Source: Craspedostauros australis (lineage: Eukaryota; Bacillariophyta; Bacillariophyceae; Mastogloiales; Achnanthaceae). Taken from it: a DNA stretch of 64,000 bases. Below, in pieces: positions 44,264 to 54,343 of this stretch (its first letter is position 1; every line of letters starts with the position of its first letter). The DNA lies in contig JAMXDE010000011.1 of assembly GCA_026770025.1 (NCBI GenBank), forward strand, positions 1,240,001-1,304,000, written 5' to 3'. The position numbers and the translations under genes are program-made. The notes under the pieces were generated by a model. It made no database searches. It was not told where the DNA came from and saw only the letters and a program-made list of their open reading frames with translations.

Positions 44264-44983
44264 TTATGTTGTCTTGCAAAATATGTCCAGGTAACCCCAC
44301 TCCGTTGATGGGCACAAGTAGATGGCCTTGACGAAGAACATTACCAGAATGCCACCTGTGATGTGCCAACCGCAGTGTGCGTTCTGCCATGCCTTGAGAT
44401 CACGCTTCGATTTCGCAGCATCCCCCGCAGCGAAGAAGGACAGCGGAAGGATGGCCAGCAATACCGTCCACCATTGCAAACGCGTGTACGACCGAACGAC
44501 GGTGACGATCAGCATCGTCACGGCAGAAATCCGGTCCAACCCATGCACGATGTGAGGCCGATCTGCGCACACGTAGTCCGCCATGATTGAGAGGAAGGCC
44601 TGCGTCACCCAGGCGGCGGTCTCGATAGGATTCGGACTCGTGAACATCGGAAGAGCGTACAGAATCCCGGACAATCCAGAACGCACTGCTCGGCATTGCG
44701 CCCCTTCCCACGGCAAACCGTTGTGGAAGAATATCTTGTACACCAGTATCGAATCCACAACCCCGAAAGCGCCGCAGTCGTATTGCATCCGGCTACCATC
44801 GGCGCTTCTCGAATCATCATCGCCGGTGAACGAAGTAGAATCGCTGAGGGAGGTCGTCATCTTCCTCATGAGAGGCATTTTGCTGTTGTCATCCTTGGCC
44901 GTGGGCTCCATCTTTGATGGCGCTGTTTGGCTCTTATGTTCGCTGCGATCGGCTTGCGATGTCGCTCTCTTCTTCATCGTCAT
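44264..44983 (-). CDS. Multipass membrane protein, possible CREST-like hydrolase
   Basis: A 239-residue protein from ATG 44983; upstream in-frame sequence is His-rich noise. Residues 1-80 are polar and Ser/Lys-rich. About five to six hydrophobic segments follow: VVDSILVYKIFF, SGILYALPMF, WVTQAFLSIMADYVC, MLIVTVVRSYT, WWTVLLAILPLSFFAAGD, and GWHITGGILVMFFVKAIYL. Conserved-looking polar residues sit in or beside helices: SIMADY, HGLDR, AAGD and HCGWHITGG. A Ser, an Asp and late His residues in this order recall the CREST superfamily (alkaline ceramidase, PAQR, Per1). That match is suggestive only; a transporter of unknown type is the alternative. The convergent methyltransferase gene ends about 290 bases away. 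Confidence 0.6.
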   Translation of the reverse strand: MTMKKRATSQADRSEHKSQTAPSKMEPTAKDDNSKMPLMRKMTTSLSDSTSFTGDDDSRSADGSRMQYDCGAFGVVDSILVYKIFFHNGLPWEGAQCRAVRSGLSGILYALPMFTSPNPIETAAWVTQAFLSIMADYVCADRPHIVHGLDRISAVTMLIVTVVRSYTRLQWWTVLLAILPLSFFAAGDAAKSKRDLKAWQNAHCGWHITGGILVMFFVKAIYLCPSTEWGYLDIFCKTT

Positions 44984-45971
44984 CTTTCCCTCTGAGTGTT
45001 GCGAGACAGTCGTTCTGTGCCTTCCTTCGTTCTGCGCGACGACAATGAGCGATGATACTCTGGAGCAATGATTAACTTCTGTTGCTTCCTGATGGATTTG
45101 TGCGTGGTCACGGCAATATGAGCGGTCAATATCCAAAAGACAGCGACGCAAGTAGGGAAGTTGGCAATGGTGGTGAATGAATTGCAAGAGCAGGTGCGTC
45201 TTGTGATGGTTCATCACATCGGCCTTGCGTGTTCGAAAGTGTGACGTTGTCATTGTTGTGCCACTCGCACACGAAACCAAGCACGCCAATACTATTTGGA
45301 TCGTTTCAATCTGTGGGTTATTGTCGAACGCAAATGTTCGTAATGGTTGCACCGGGAAACGTTCGTATAGCGTATATTTACGTATTTACCGCAACCCCAC
45401 AAAAAGGAAAATGACCAACTGCCGCTTCAATTCACACACAAACAGTCACTCCCGAAACATCGTCAAACGGGAGAAGCTAGAATTCCCAGCCTCCTACCCT
45501 GATCGGCAGCCATGTACAGAGGAGGATGGCATCGGGTCCGAATGCGGCCTCACCATGCTACAATGAAGTAATCTTGATCCAATCATCGATAGAGCTTCAG
45601 AGTATTCGTCGAGTAAGTTGCATGGTAACATGGTAACATAGTAGCGGAGTAGCGGAGTAACATGATGGCATCACCACATCGCACAAGGCAACAACACCGG
45701 ATTTGACTGTTTGTGAATCATTGTGATTCGACAACACGAGAGAGGGGAAGCTGGCCAAACTGACGTGGCGCAAATCTACTCACACAAAACAAACCAGCCG
45801 TTCCTCCAAATGCAATCCAACAACGCCGCAAAACTGCATACAATCATGCCATACCGTACCATGCCATACCATGCTATACTCGTGCCAATGAAAACTGTGA
45901 CAATGAGTGCAGTCTCGCATTGCGGTTCACTCACACTTTGCCACTGCGATGATGTACTGCTGGATTTGGTA
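44984..45971. other. Intergenic region before the retrotransposon
   Basis: About 990 bases with no supported gene. It contains GGAGTAGC tandem words at about 45645-45660 and ACCATGCCAT words at about 45848-45875. Confidence 0.45.
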
Positions 45972-45986
45972 TGGCATCGCATAACA
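45972..45986. repeat. Target-site duplication, left copy
   Basis: TGGCATCGCATAACA, identical to 54344-54358. Flanking bases differ on both sides, so the duplication is 15 bp. The ATG at 45971 that extends ORF1 upstream overlaps this host-derived copy. Confidence 0.92.
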
Positions 45987-46114
45987 CAATACCAGAACCC
46001 GAAAAAACGAAACACACGATAACACTAGAAAAACACAAAAACGAAACACATCAACAAAGATCAGTACTCAAACTACAGCGAATTCTACGTAACTCGAAAG
46101 ATACCAACCTGACC

Positions 46115-48559
46115 ATGAAGGCAACCAAACATGTTCGAATCGCAGATGACAAAGCCGACGACGTTGAGATGATGGATGAGCAAGGACTAGCTGTGCAAAC
46201 AGCAGCTCCGAAGCCACCTCCCAAGCCAAATCCGAGAGCAATCGAAGAAGAGGCGATGGAGAAACGGGGAGAAATAGCGACGGAGTGGAAAGATCCGAAC
46301 ACCGCGCGCTGGAAGAAGCTTCATGACACGATCATCCAACAAGCCAAAGCCTTTCAGCCAGAAGAGATGTACGGAGAAGAGGACAGAGCCCTGCACAACC
46401 AGACAAAGAAGACCTTAGTCATGAAAGCGAGGTGGGAGAAGGGCGACACGTCAATGGTTTCGGCGCACATGCCCACAATCAGCGAGATGACAGCCTTTTT
46501 CCAGACGGTGATGGATGGGCGCACAACCAAGCTGGGGAAAACAAAAGTGAATTCGGACGATCCTGCGCGAGTTGCCATCAAACAACTTGTGACAGATTTG
46601 TCTCTCACCAACCCAATCCGATGCTTCACAGATGCGCTCAAGCCAGGCAACAAGACAATGGCGGCCAACCAGATGACTGTACTATGGGCAGCAGCAACAA
46701 ACTACATGGGCTGCCAGTACATGGAAGAGCAAGCACCACCAGAAGTCGACTCTGACAACGAGAAGATGAAAGTGGACAGCGACGACGAAAGCTACGATCT
46801 GGAGGCACTCATGACAAAGAAACCCCTCAAACAAGCTAATCTGACAGCGTACACAACGGCAACGAAGATCACATCTCCAGCTCCACGCGACGCGGCCGGC
46901 AAACTCAAAGCGGCAAGAGCCCCAACAGAAAAAGAGCGACAAGCAGGCAACGACGAAGAAGCCAACGAAGGATGGACACTCCTACAAAAGAAGGACAAAC
47001 AACAGATGTCCAATCCTAGGCGACGCTACTACGAGCGTTTTGAGATGAGATTGAAGATCCCAAAAGGTTCGAAAACACCGGTTCGAGATTTCCAGGAAAG
47101 GTTCCGACTGTGGTACGAAGAGGCTTCGAGCATGGACAAAAGCTTGATCATCAGTCCTTGGTACAAGAAGAACAAGGCCAAAGGCTGCATTGTCACAGCA
47201 GATGATATACCAGCGGCATGGAAGGATCTGAGATACTTTGTCGGGAAAGCCAACCCAACATCCAAGAGCGAAGACGTGTACCTTCAAGTGCTCCTGTCAT
47301 CAAACATGGACATGCAAATGTTCACCAGTTGGAACACGGAGCTGGAGGGAGCATATGGCGAGGGTGAGTACTCATACATCCAAGACCTGAAAGACGCGGA
47401 GCATACCACAGAGATCGGGTTCATGGCGTACTCCGGGAACTTCACCAAGGCAAAGCAAGCCCTGTCAATCATCAACCAGTTGTTGGAAGGCAAGAGAGCG
47501 AAACTCAAAGTCGGTGGCCGGGTGAAATACATGGGGAAGGTGTCAGAGGAAGTGAAGGAGCAGCATCTGCAGCTCGGTGGAAGCTGGTACAACGCTCCGT
47601 GGATGGCCCTACATCTTCATGCAGACGTCAAAGACGCCCGCAGGGCCTCCAAACTGCTCGGCAAAATCTTCAACACCAAGGAAGGAGACAGAGGTGGACT
47701 CAATTACCGGTACGTTCCAAAACCCGGAACATCAGTGATGGGGGCGAAGACGGCCGCGAAGGTGCAGGCAATGACAAGGAAACACCAAAGCTACGTCCGC
47801 CGGCTCAAGTACGAGCAGCTCAAAGGCGACTTCGCGCTTGATGTCAAAGATCCGGAGACCCAAACCATCACGCTTCGAGAATTCCTCTCCAAACAAACCA
47901 TCGACGGGTGCCCGATGATTCATGACGTCAGCACAACACACATGTCAGACGGCAAGGAAGACGCAATCCACATCGTTGCATTTGAGGAAAGATACGCGCA
48001 GGCGGTTGGTCTAATCCATACCATCGGGATCCGATGCTCCTCTGAGATCAACGAATCCACCACCAAATGGTTCTCCGAAGATATTGTCGCCATGAGCAGC
48101 AACATGATCAAGGACAACAACGGCGAATACGTGGACGTTGAGACAGAAGAAGAGATGGACTTTCTCTTAGACGAAGATTTTGGAAACGTCATCATTGAGG
48201 GCATCAACATCATGGAAAGCGACAACGAGGCACCGAAACGCAAGAAGGCACGATTGGAAGATGAAAGCTTCAAGACCTTTGGAACGGAGTACGGAAAGTC
48301 GGTGGCATCGTCCAGGTACACAATCCCTGAGTCACAAACAGCAATAGACGAAAGAGAAGCGATTGACGCGGAGCTTGAAGAAGCAATGCGAATGGCGAGA
48401 GAAGCTCAAGAACTGGAGGCAAGCCGTGTTCGAGTGCAAGAACAGAAGAGCACCATAGCTAGCCAAGAAACAATCATCGCGGCACTGCGCGCCCAGCTAG
48501 AGGCGTCCGGCGCCCCGCTACCTGCCTCAAGCAAGGGTGGGAGTGAGGGCCAAGAATAA
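46115..48559 (+). CDS. Retrotransposon ORF1, gag-like protein
   Basis: An 814-residue protein from ATG 46115, the first ATG inside the element; the frame also opens at ATG 45971, but that codon belongs partly to the target-site duplication. The N-terminal third is charged and Lys/Glu-rich with an acidic patch (DSDNEKMKVDSDDES). The central part (YYERFEMRLKIPKGSKTP, then PWYKKNKAKG, DIPAAWKDLRYFVGKANP, IGFMAYSGN) resembles, from memory, gag-like proteins abundant in diatom genomes. The C-terminus has an acidic stretch, a nuclear-signal-like KRKKARLED and a coiled coil (ELEEAMRMAREAQELEA). There are no CCHC knuckles, unlike many LINE ORF1 proteins. Expected role: RNA binding and particle assembly. 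Confidence 0.85.
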   Translation: MKATKHVRIADDKADDVEMMDEQGLAVQTAAPKPPPKPNPRAIEEEAMEKRGEIATEWKDPNTARWKKLHDTIIQQAKAFQPEEMYGEEDRALHNQTKKTLVMKARWEKGDTSMVSAHMPTISEMTAFFQTVMDGRTTKLGKTKVNSDDPARVAIKQLVTDLSLTNPIRCFTDALKPGNKTMAANQMTVLWAAATNYMGCQYMEEQAPPEVDSDNEKMKVDSDDESYDLEALMTKKPLKQANLTAYTTATKITSPAPRDAAGKLKAARAPTEKERQAGNDEEANEGWTLLQKKDKQQMSNPRRRYYERFEMRLKIPKGSKTPVRDFQERFRLWYEEASSMDKSLIISPWYKKNKAKGCIVTADDIPAAWKDLRYFVGKANPTSKSEDVYLQVLLSSNMDMQMFTSWNTELEGAYGEGEYSYIQDLKDAEHTTEIGFMAYSGNFTKAKQALSIINQLLEGKRAKLKVGGRVKYMGKVSEEVKEQHLQLGGSWYNAPWMALHLHADVKDARRASKLLGKIFNTKEGDRGGLNYRYVPKPGTSVMGAKTAAKVQAMTRKHQSYVRRLKYEQLKGDFALDVKDPETQTITLREFLSKQTIDGCPMIHDVSTTHMSDGKEDAIHIVAFEERYAQAVGLIHTIGIRCSSEINESTTKWFSEDIVAMSSNMIKDNNGEYVDVETEEEMDFLLDEDFGNVIIEGINIMESDNEAPKRKKARLEDESFKTFGTEYGKSVASSRYTIPESQTAIDEREAIDAELEEAMRMAREAQELEASRVRVQEQKSTIASQETIIAALRAQLEASGAPLPASSKGGSEGQE

Positions 48560-51500
48560 GGCAAGGCTGGGGGCAGGCGAAGCATCGTCGACCACCCCCG
48601 CAAGCCAAACGGATGCAACCCTGGAGGAAAGGCGCCAGGAAGGGCCAGACCTCCTCGACCGGCACTGGGGAGATTCTACGCGCACCAAGGGCGGCACCTT
48701 ATTACGCATTGCTGCCCTGAACGTGGGATGTCTACAGACCGGCTCGAACCACTGGAAGAACGACGATCTCTGGCAATGGGTCAAGCGGCTACAATTCGAC
48801 GTTATCCTCCTATCGGAGATAGGAATCAACTGGTCGAAGATCGGCCGAATGAACTCATGGAAGACGAGATCCAAGAAACACGTGCACATGGAAAGACACT
48901 CCTTGTCGTACAATGAGAGAGAGAAGATGGGAGGGCCAAGACAATGGGGGGGAACCGCATGCTCTATGGTGGGGAATGTCACAGGCAGATACAAAAGCAG
49001 GGACAATGACCCGGAAAAGATGGGACGATGGGCAAGCATGGCGGTGAGAGGACGGCAAGATACAACGATTCGGTTTGTGAGCATCTATATTCCAAACAAG
49101 GGAGGACAAAGCGCCGGGACAGTCTACAATCAACAAGCATCGTGGCTGGAGTCACAAGGCAACAGTACATCACCCATCGCACAGCTGATCCAAGATCTGG
49201 AAGCATCCATGCAACAGTGGAGAGATGCAGGCGAGACAGTGATAGTCGGAGGCGACATTAACATGCCAGTGGGACGATCCCAAATGGCGGATATGATGGC
49301 GCGCCAACGAATGAAGGAGGCAATCCTCAGTCACCATCCCACAGCTCCAGGCCTTTCAACCAACATACGAGCCAACTCGGACAGAGTCATCGACGGCATA
49401 TGGGTTCCAGAGTCGCTTCAAGTGGTGCGGTCAGGATACAGCCAATTCGGACCTTGGGATCATCGAACAGCGTGGATAGAGATTGCACAAGAGTCAGTGT
49501 TCGGAACGGTCAGCAAGCCTACGCAAAAATTCGAAGGGCGACGGGTCCGTCTCAACCGGCCAGTGACAGTCCGAAGATATCAAGCTGAAGTCCTGAAGCA
49601 ATACAAACGCAAGGACGTAATTCAGCGGGTTGATCAGCTGCGAGCCGAGGTGGGAAAGTCAGAACAGCTCACGAAAGATCAGAGGGAAGAAATGGAAGCC
49701 ATCGACGCAGACAGAACACGAATCATGTTAAGCGCGGAAAAAGGGGCCCGGAAAATATACACAGGCAAGGTTCCATTCTCTCCAATCATAAAGCAAAAAG
49801 CCATGGAGAAGCAGTTCTGGAACCTCGCATGGAAACGGCGGGAAGGAAAAAAGGTGAGCTCTCGATGGTATGAACGAGCCAAGAAACAAGCAGGGATAAC
49901 GATCCGCACTGCCATCCTCAGCAAGGAGGACCTGGACGAGAAGCGACGAAGGGCACATAAGAAGTGGAAGCTCGCTAAGAAGGACGCGCAGAAGCACCGG
50001 GCGACGTTCCTGCAGTCACGGGCAGAAGAAGTGGCCCGAGAAGGAAACATCACTGCGGAAGCAGCTCTCACGTCCATCCAAAAGAGAGAAGAAGTGGTGG
50101 AGACGTTCAAGGCCATCAGGCAAGTGATCGGGGACTACGATGCAAACAGCAAAGTAACATTGGTTATCGCGAACAATGAGGAAGGGGAAGAAGAGGTGTA
50201 CGACAAAGAACAGACTGTCATCGCTCAATGTATGAAAGTCAACGAGGCTAAGTACAGACAAGCATATGTGACTCCCCTACAGCACGCGGCTTTTGCGAGA
50301 GATGTGCGAAGGATGAGTTTGCCAGCCACCCGACGACGGCATCGCGGCAAGCTCGGTGTCTACGACCAGCAGCTGCTCGATGAGCTCAGCAAGACGGATG
50401 TCATACCATGGAAAGAGGAAGATCTCAACATCACCACGGTCAGTCATCAACAGCTGTGGTCCAAAGCACGCGAAAAGACCACGTCGGGCCCATCAGGACT
50501 ACATTTCGGTCTCTGGAAGGCAAATGCAAAATGTGATGACCTGGCTAAGGTGGACGCGACCATGAGAGAGATATCGCTTCGGACGGGTTATAATCTGTCC
50601 AGATGGCTGGTGTGTACCGATGTGACGCTTCTGAAGGAGCCAGGAAACTTCCGAGTTTCCAGATTCCGCACCATCAGCCTCGTAGAAGGAGATTTCAACG
50701 CTAACCTCAAATGGATCGGAAAGATCATGATGAGACACGCAGAGGATCACCGGATGCTGCCAGATGAACAATACGGGAGCAGAAAACAACGAAGCGCAGC
50801 AGAAGTCAGTCTCAACAACAGAATGACAGACGACATCATCAGAATCACAGCGGCCACAAGCTGTATATGCTCGAACGACGCCAAGAGCTGTTATGACCGG
50901 ATGGCGCATGTGCCGCTGGAGCTCAGCATGAGAAGAATCGGGGTGCCCACAACGGTGGGGCGAAGCGTGACGACCGCTATCCAAGCGATGAAGCACCATG
51001 TGCTGACAGGTTTTGGAAAATCCACGCGCACATACCCTCATCGCGGCTCCAAGTTACAAGGCCTGCTCCAAGGTCTCGGCATATCGCCGGCTGGGTGGGT
51101 GGCGATGAGCTCGCCAATCATGGCTGCAATGTCTGAGAGAGGGTACGGATTCACGTCGGTTAGTCCAACGCAGAAAGTGACAACCAAGCTGGTGTGCTTC
51201 TCGTTCGTGGACGACACGGACCTCATTCACTCCGTCAGGGCAGAAGCAAGCGACCTGGAAGGCTGTATCGCGGAAATTCAGCAGGTGGTCGACGCGTGGG
51301 AGGGCATGCTACGGGCAACGGGCGGGGCATTGGAACCGCGGAAAAGCTACTGGTACTTGATGTCGTTCAAGTGGGAAGGCACTCGGTGGAGATACAAGAC
51401 TATCGAGGAACAGCCAGGGGACATCAGTATCCGTCAGCCGGATAGCCAGGAGCGGTCCACGCTTCTCAGGCTTCGGGTGGACCAAGCTCGAAAAGCTTTG

Positions 51501-54206
51501 GGGGTCATGGTGCGCCACGATGGGAACCAGAAAGACAATGAGCTGTACTACACGACTAAGGCCGAGAAATGGGCAGACAAAATGCGACGAGGACGAATGC
51601 TGAGGACCCATGCATGGATAGCAATGAAGTCCACAATATGGAAAGCTCTGGAATACCCATTATCCAGCTCGACATTCACAAAGGCAGCGGCTGAGAGAAT
51701 CATGCGTCCCGTCCTAACGGCAGCACTGCCAGCAGCTGGGATCCAGCGAAACGTATCCAGGAAGTTGGTGTTCGGACCGCACGAAGGGATGGGGCTTGGC
51801 GTGCACCACCTCTACTATGTGCAAGTCACGAGACATCTCGAGCAGCTGGCAAGACACTGGCAACAGCCAACACTGACAGGGAAATTAATGCGCACGCAGA
51901 TCGAACTTCTGACGCTGCAAGTGGGCATCCCAGACGTATTCTGCCGCGACCCGGCGAAATGGAGTCATCTGGCTGACGATTCGTGGATGAAATCGGTGTG
52001 GATAGAGGCACGCGAGGTGGGCATCACAGTGCAGTGGGAGAATGGGATACTGCACGCCCCTCGACAAAACGACGCGCCAATCATGGAGCGCGTCCAAGCC
52101 TTCGCGTTTGATCCGCAGCAGCAGCGAGTCATCAACCTATGCAGAATAGCCCAGAAAGTGTTCTGGCTATCGGATATTGTCTCTGCCGACGGGGCTCAAC
52201 TTCTCCCGTCCGTACTGAGTCCAGGGGGGATCCCTCTGCGGTCCACATGCCTCCGCTGGCCACCAGTTGGGGATCTCGGGCCACAGTGTTGGCGGCTGTG
52301 GAGTCAAGCCATTCGACAAATATTCCAAGCCTCCAGAACAGGTTCAGCGCGTCTGGCGCAGCCTCTCGGGCATTGGAAGGGGTTCACATCGCAGCAACCG
52401 CTAGTCTTCTGGGATTCTGACAGTGACAGACTCTACGATCTGCAGCAACCAAGTCAATGCTACATCAGAGTGCCGAGGCGCGGGAGACGAAGGCTGTACG
52501 AGTTGGCTAACGACAGCATGCGTCGGCCGTCGGAAATGGTGGACGGGTATCGCGAGCGGGGCAGGATCGTTGTCACGGGAACGGGTGATGGCGGCATTGC
52601 ACAGCCAGAAAGCGCCAGTACAGTGGAAGCAGCAATACTAGCCCTGCCACACTCGAGAGCATGGGCGGTGCAGCAATACGAGAAATCGGGAACCTGGGAA
52701 ACAGTGGCCCAGTCTGTGCGACAGGGGTCGGCGGTGGCCTGCAGCGACGGGTCAGTTGCGCAAGGAGCGGGCGCGTCTGGGGCAGTGATACTCGCCAATT
52801 ACGGCGGCAGTACCGCGCAGGTATTGATCGCTAATCTTGCGCCAGCCACCGACGGTACTATGCAGTCGCACCGAGCGGAGCTCGCTGGGATCTACGGGGT
52901 TCTGACGATGCTCGCGGTGATCTGTGAAGTGCATGGGATTGACGACGGCAGCGTGGAGGTGGGGTGCGACAACATCGGCGCCCTCAAGGCACTGGACCCA
53001 GAGTGGCGGCTGTCTCCCTCGTCCACCGACGCAGATTTGCTACGAGCAGCACGAAGTCTCAGCATGGAAATCCCAATCTCAATTCGAGGGCGGCACGTCA
53101 AAGGCCACCAGGATGATCAGATGGGATGGAGTTCGCTTGATAAGTGGGCACGAATGAATGTGATTGCCGACAAAGTTGCAGGATCCGCAAGAGTTTACAT
53201 GCGGGAGGCGGCGGCGTACGGCGGGCAAGTGCATGGCGAGCGAGTGACGTTCAACGCATCGACAAAGATGACGAAAGTGGTCTATTCCGCGGTGGCGGGT
53301 GCCCAAACACGCCGGGCAGCGATTGACGTACTGATCTCGCGCCAGGTGCTCCATCACAGCCTACCTGTTGCCTGGCATACCGTCGGCAGCGCTCTCGCCG
53401 TACTCGAACTTTCCAAGCGCACGTTGACGGTCAAGTTGGTTACAGGGGAAGCTCCATTTGGCAAACGAATGAAACGATGGGGGATGCGGATCTCCGACAA
53501 ATGCCCCAGCTGTGGTGCACGTGAGGACGTCCAGCACTTCTGGGAATGTCCTGGACATGACCGTCGGCGGATTTCGAAGAAGCACCTAGCGGAGATTCGA
53601 AGATGGCTGCAGAAGTACCCAACACGGCCAGCGCTGGTAGCCAGCATGATGACCGTCCTCCGGAGTCAGCTTGAAGGTTCGGCGTTTCTACAGATCACCA
53701 GCCCAGGCAGCCAGCTACACGAAGCTGTTCGGCAGCAGCAAGCCGTGGGGCCCCAAGCATTGCGGAAAGGGCTGCTGGTCCAACACTGGGAGCATATTCA
53801 GCAAGAGTACCTGGAGCAACAGCGCTCCCGCAGGTCCGCGGCGAAGTTGTCCCGGCAGCTTGTGCGACGCATTTGGCAAATAGCGTGGGAGCATTGGGCA
53901 GCGAGAAACGAAGCACTTTTTGAGAATCAAAACTCGGCCGAAGCTGAAATGGTACAAGCTCTGCGCGACAGGGCACAATCACTTCAGCTTCGCCTCGAGA
54001 TGAATCCAGCAGACCACAGGCGAATACTGCTCAGTGCCCCCTCTGTGGGGACGCCAGTAGCGCAAGTCGCGGTATGGGTGGAGCAGGCTGCACTAAAGCT
54101 ACAAGAACCGGCCGCCTCTGGCGTCCTGTTCACGTGGTTGCGGTTCAGGCGGCAAGCTCACCCTACCCCCGGCGATGGCGCAGGCGCATACGCAGTGGGC
54201 GAGTAA
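48501..54206 (+). CDS. Retrotransposon ORF2: endonuclease, reverse transcriptase, RNase H
   Basis: Open frame from 48501 (after a TAG at 48498) to the stop at 54204-54206; residue numbers below count from GTG 48537 (1889 residues). Endonuclease (EEP/APE type): N62 in AALNVG, E94 in SEIG, D240 in GGDIN, SDRVIDGIW, and D-H at 308-309 in PWDHR. Reverse transcriptase: FRTISL, NDAKSCYDR, LLQGLGISPAGW, and catalytic FVDDTD at about 890, then a thumb-like region. RNase H: D1404 (SDGS), E1448 (HRAEL), D1478 (CDN) and D1545 (NVIADK), with the VKGHQDD motif between. A zinc motif (CPSCGAREDVQHFWECPGH) starts at 1656. All catalytic residues look intact. The frame is +1 relative to ORF1, overlaps it by 59 bases, and its first ATG (48849) lies inside the endonuclease, so translation likely depends on frameshifting or coupled reinitiation. 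Confidence 0.93.
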   Translation, partial: RRPAPRYLPQARVGVRAKNKARLGAGEASSTTPASQTDATLEERRQEGPDLLDRHWGDSTRTKGGTLLRIAALNVGCLQTGSNHWKNDDLWQWVKRLQFDVILLSEIGINWSKIGRMNSWKTRSKKHVHMERHSLSYNEREKMGGPRQWGGTACSMVGNVTGRYKSRDNDPEKMGRWASMAVRGRQDTTIRFVSIYIPNKGGQSAGTVYNQQASWLESQGNSTSPIAQLIQDLEASMQQWRDAGETVIVGGDINMPVGRSQMADMMARQRMKEAILSHHPTAPGLSTNIRANSDRVIDGIWVPESLQVVRSGYSQFGPWDHRTAWIEIAQESVFGTVSKPTQKFEGRRVRLNRPVTVRRYQAEVLKQYKRKDVIQRVDQLRAEVGKSEQLTKDQREEMEAIDADRTRIMLSAEKGARKIYTGKVPFSPIIKQKAMEKQFWNLAWKRREGKKVSSRWYERAKKQAGITIRTAILSKEDLDEKRRRAHKKWKLAKKDAQKHRATFLQSRAEEVAREGNITAEAALTSIQKREEVVETFKAIRQVIGDYDANSKVTLVIANNEEGEEEVYDKEQTVIAQCMKVNEAKYRQAYVTPLQHAAFARDVRRMSLPATRRRHRGKLGVYDQQLLDELSKTDVIPWKEEDLNITTVSHQQLWSKAREKTTSGPSGLHFGLWKANAKCDDLAKVDATMREISLRTGYNLSRWLVCTDVTLLKEPGNFRVSRFRTISLVEGDFNANLKWIGKIMMRHAEDHRMLPDEQYGSRKQRSAAEVSLNNRMTDDIIRITAATSCICSNDAKSCYDRMAHVPLELSMRRIGVPTTVGRSVTTAIQAMKHHVLTGFGKSTRTYPHRGSKLQGLLQGLGISPAGWVAMSSPIMAAMSERGYGFTSVSPTQKVTTKLVCFSFVDDTDLIHSVRAEASDLEGCIAEIQQVVDAWEGMLRATGGALEPRKSYWYLMSFKWEGTRWRYKTIEEQPGDISIRQPDSQERSTLLRLRVDQARKALGVMVRHDGNQKDNELYYTTKAEKWADKMRRGRMLRTHAWIAMKSTIWKALEYPLSSSTFTKAAAERIMRPVLTAALPAAGIQRNVSRKLVFGPHEGMGLGVHHLYYVQVTRHLEQLARHWQQPTLTGKLMRTQIELLTLQVGIPDVFCRDPAKWSHLADDSWMKSVWIEAREVGITVQWENGILHAPRQNDAPIMERVQAFAFDPQQQRVINLCRIAQKVFWLSDIVSADGAQLLPSVLSPGGIPLRSTCLRWPPVGDLGPQCWRLWSQAIRQIFQASRTGSARLAQPLGHWKGFTSQQPLVFWDSDSDRLYDLQQPSQCYIRVPRRGRRRLYELANDSMRRPSEMVDGYRERGRIVVTGTGDGGIAQPESASTVEAAILALPHSRAWAVQQYEKSGTWETVAQSVRQGSAVACSDGSVAQGAGASGAVILANYGGSTAQVLIANLAPATDGTMQSHRAELAGIYGVLTMLAVICEVHGIDDGSVEVGCDNIGALKALDPEWRLSPSSTDADLLRAARSLSMEIPISIRGRHVKGHQDDQMGWSSLDKWARMNVIADKVAGSARVYMREAAAYGGQVHGERVTFNASTKMTKVVYSAVAGAQTRRAAIDVLISRQVLHHSLPVAWHTVGSALAVLELSKRTLTVKLVTGEAPFGKRMKRWGMRISDKCPSCGAREDVQHFWECPGHDRRRISKKHLAEIRRWLQKYPTRPALVASMMTVLRSQLEGSAFLQITSPGSQLHEAVRQQQAVGPQALRKGLLVQHWEHIQQEYLEQQRSRRSAAKLSRQLVRRIWQIAWEHWAARNEALFENQNSAEAEMVQALRDRAQSLQLRLEMNPADHRRILLSAPSVGTPVAQVAVWVEQAALKLQEPAASGVLFTWLRFRRQAHPTPGDGAGAYAVGE

Positions 54207-54250
54207 GGCATACACACTACATGAGAAACGATACATGGATTCCGTGCTCC

Positions 54251-54324
54251 CTTCGCGCCATGCGCGAAGATTAAAGGAGGCGGAGAAAAGCGCCACCGGC
54301 GCAGCCTCATAAGAGGGTTTAATC
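54251..54324 (+). other. 3' UTR stem-loop structures of the retrotransposon
   Basis: Perfect hairpin CTTCGCGC-CAT-GCGCGAAG at 54251-54269. Overlapping its last base, GATTAAA (54269-54275) pairs with TTTAATC (54318-54324) and encloses GAGGC (54277-54281) / GCCTC (54304-54308) and the inner hairpin GCGCC-ACC-GGCGC (54290-54302). Such 3' structures can be recognised by the element's own reverse transcriptase. Confidence 0.7.
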
Positions 54325-54343
54325 CTTGAGTTATTTATTTATT

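Noticed and set aside
45971-46114. ORF1 start at ATG 45971
   Set aside because: This ATG overlaps the host target-site duplication, so it is not part of the element; ATG 46115 preferred.
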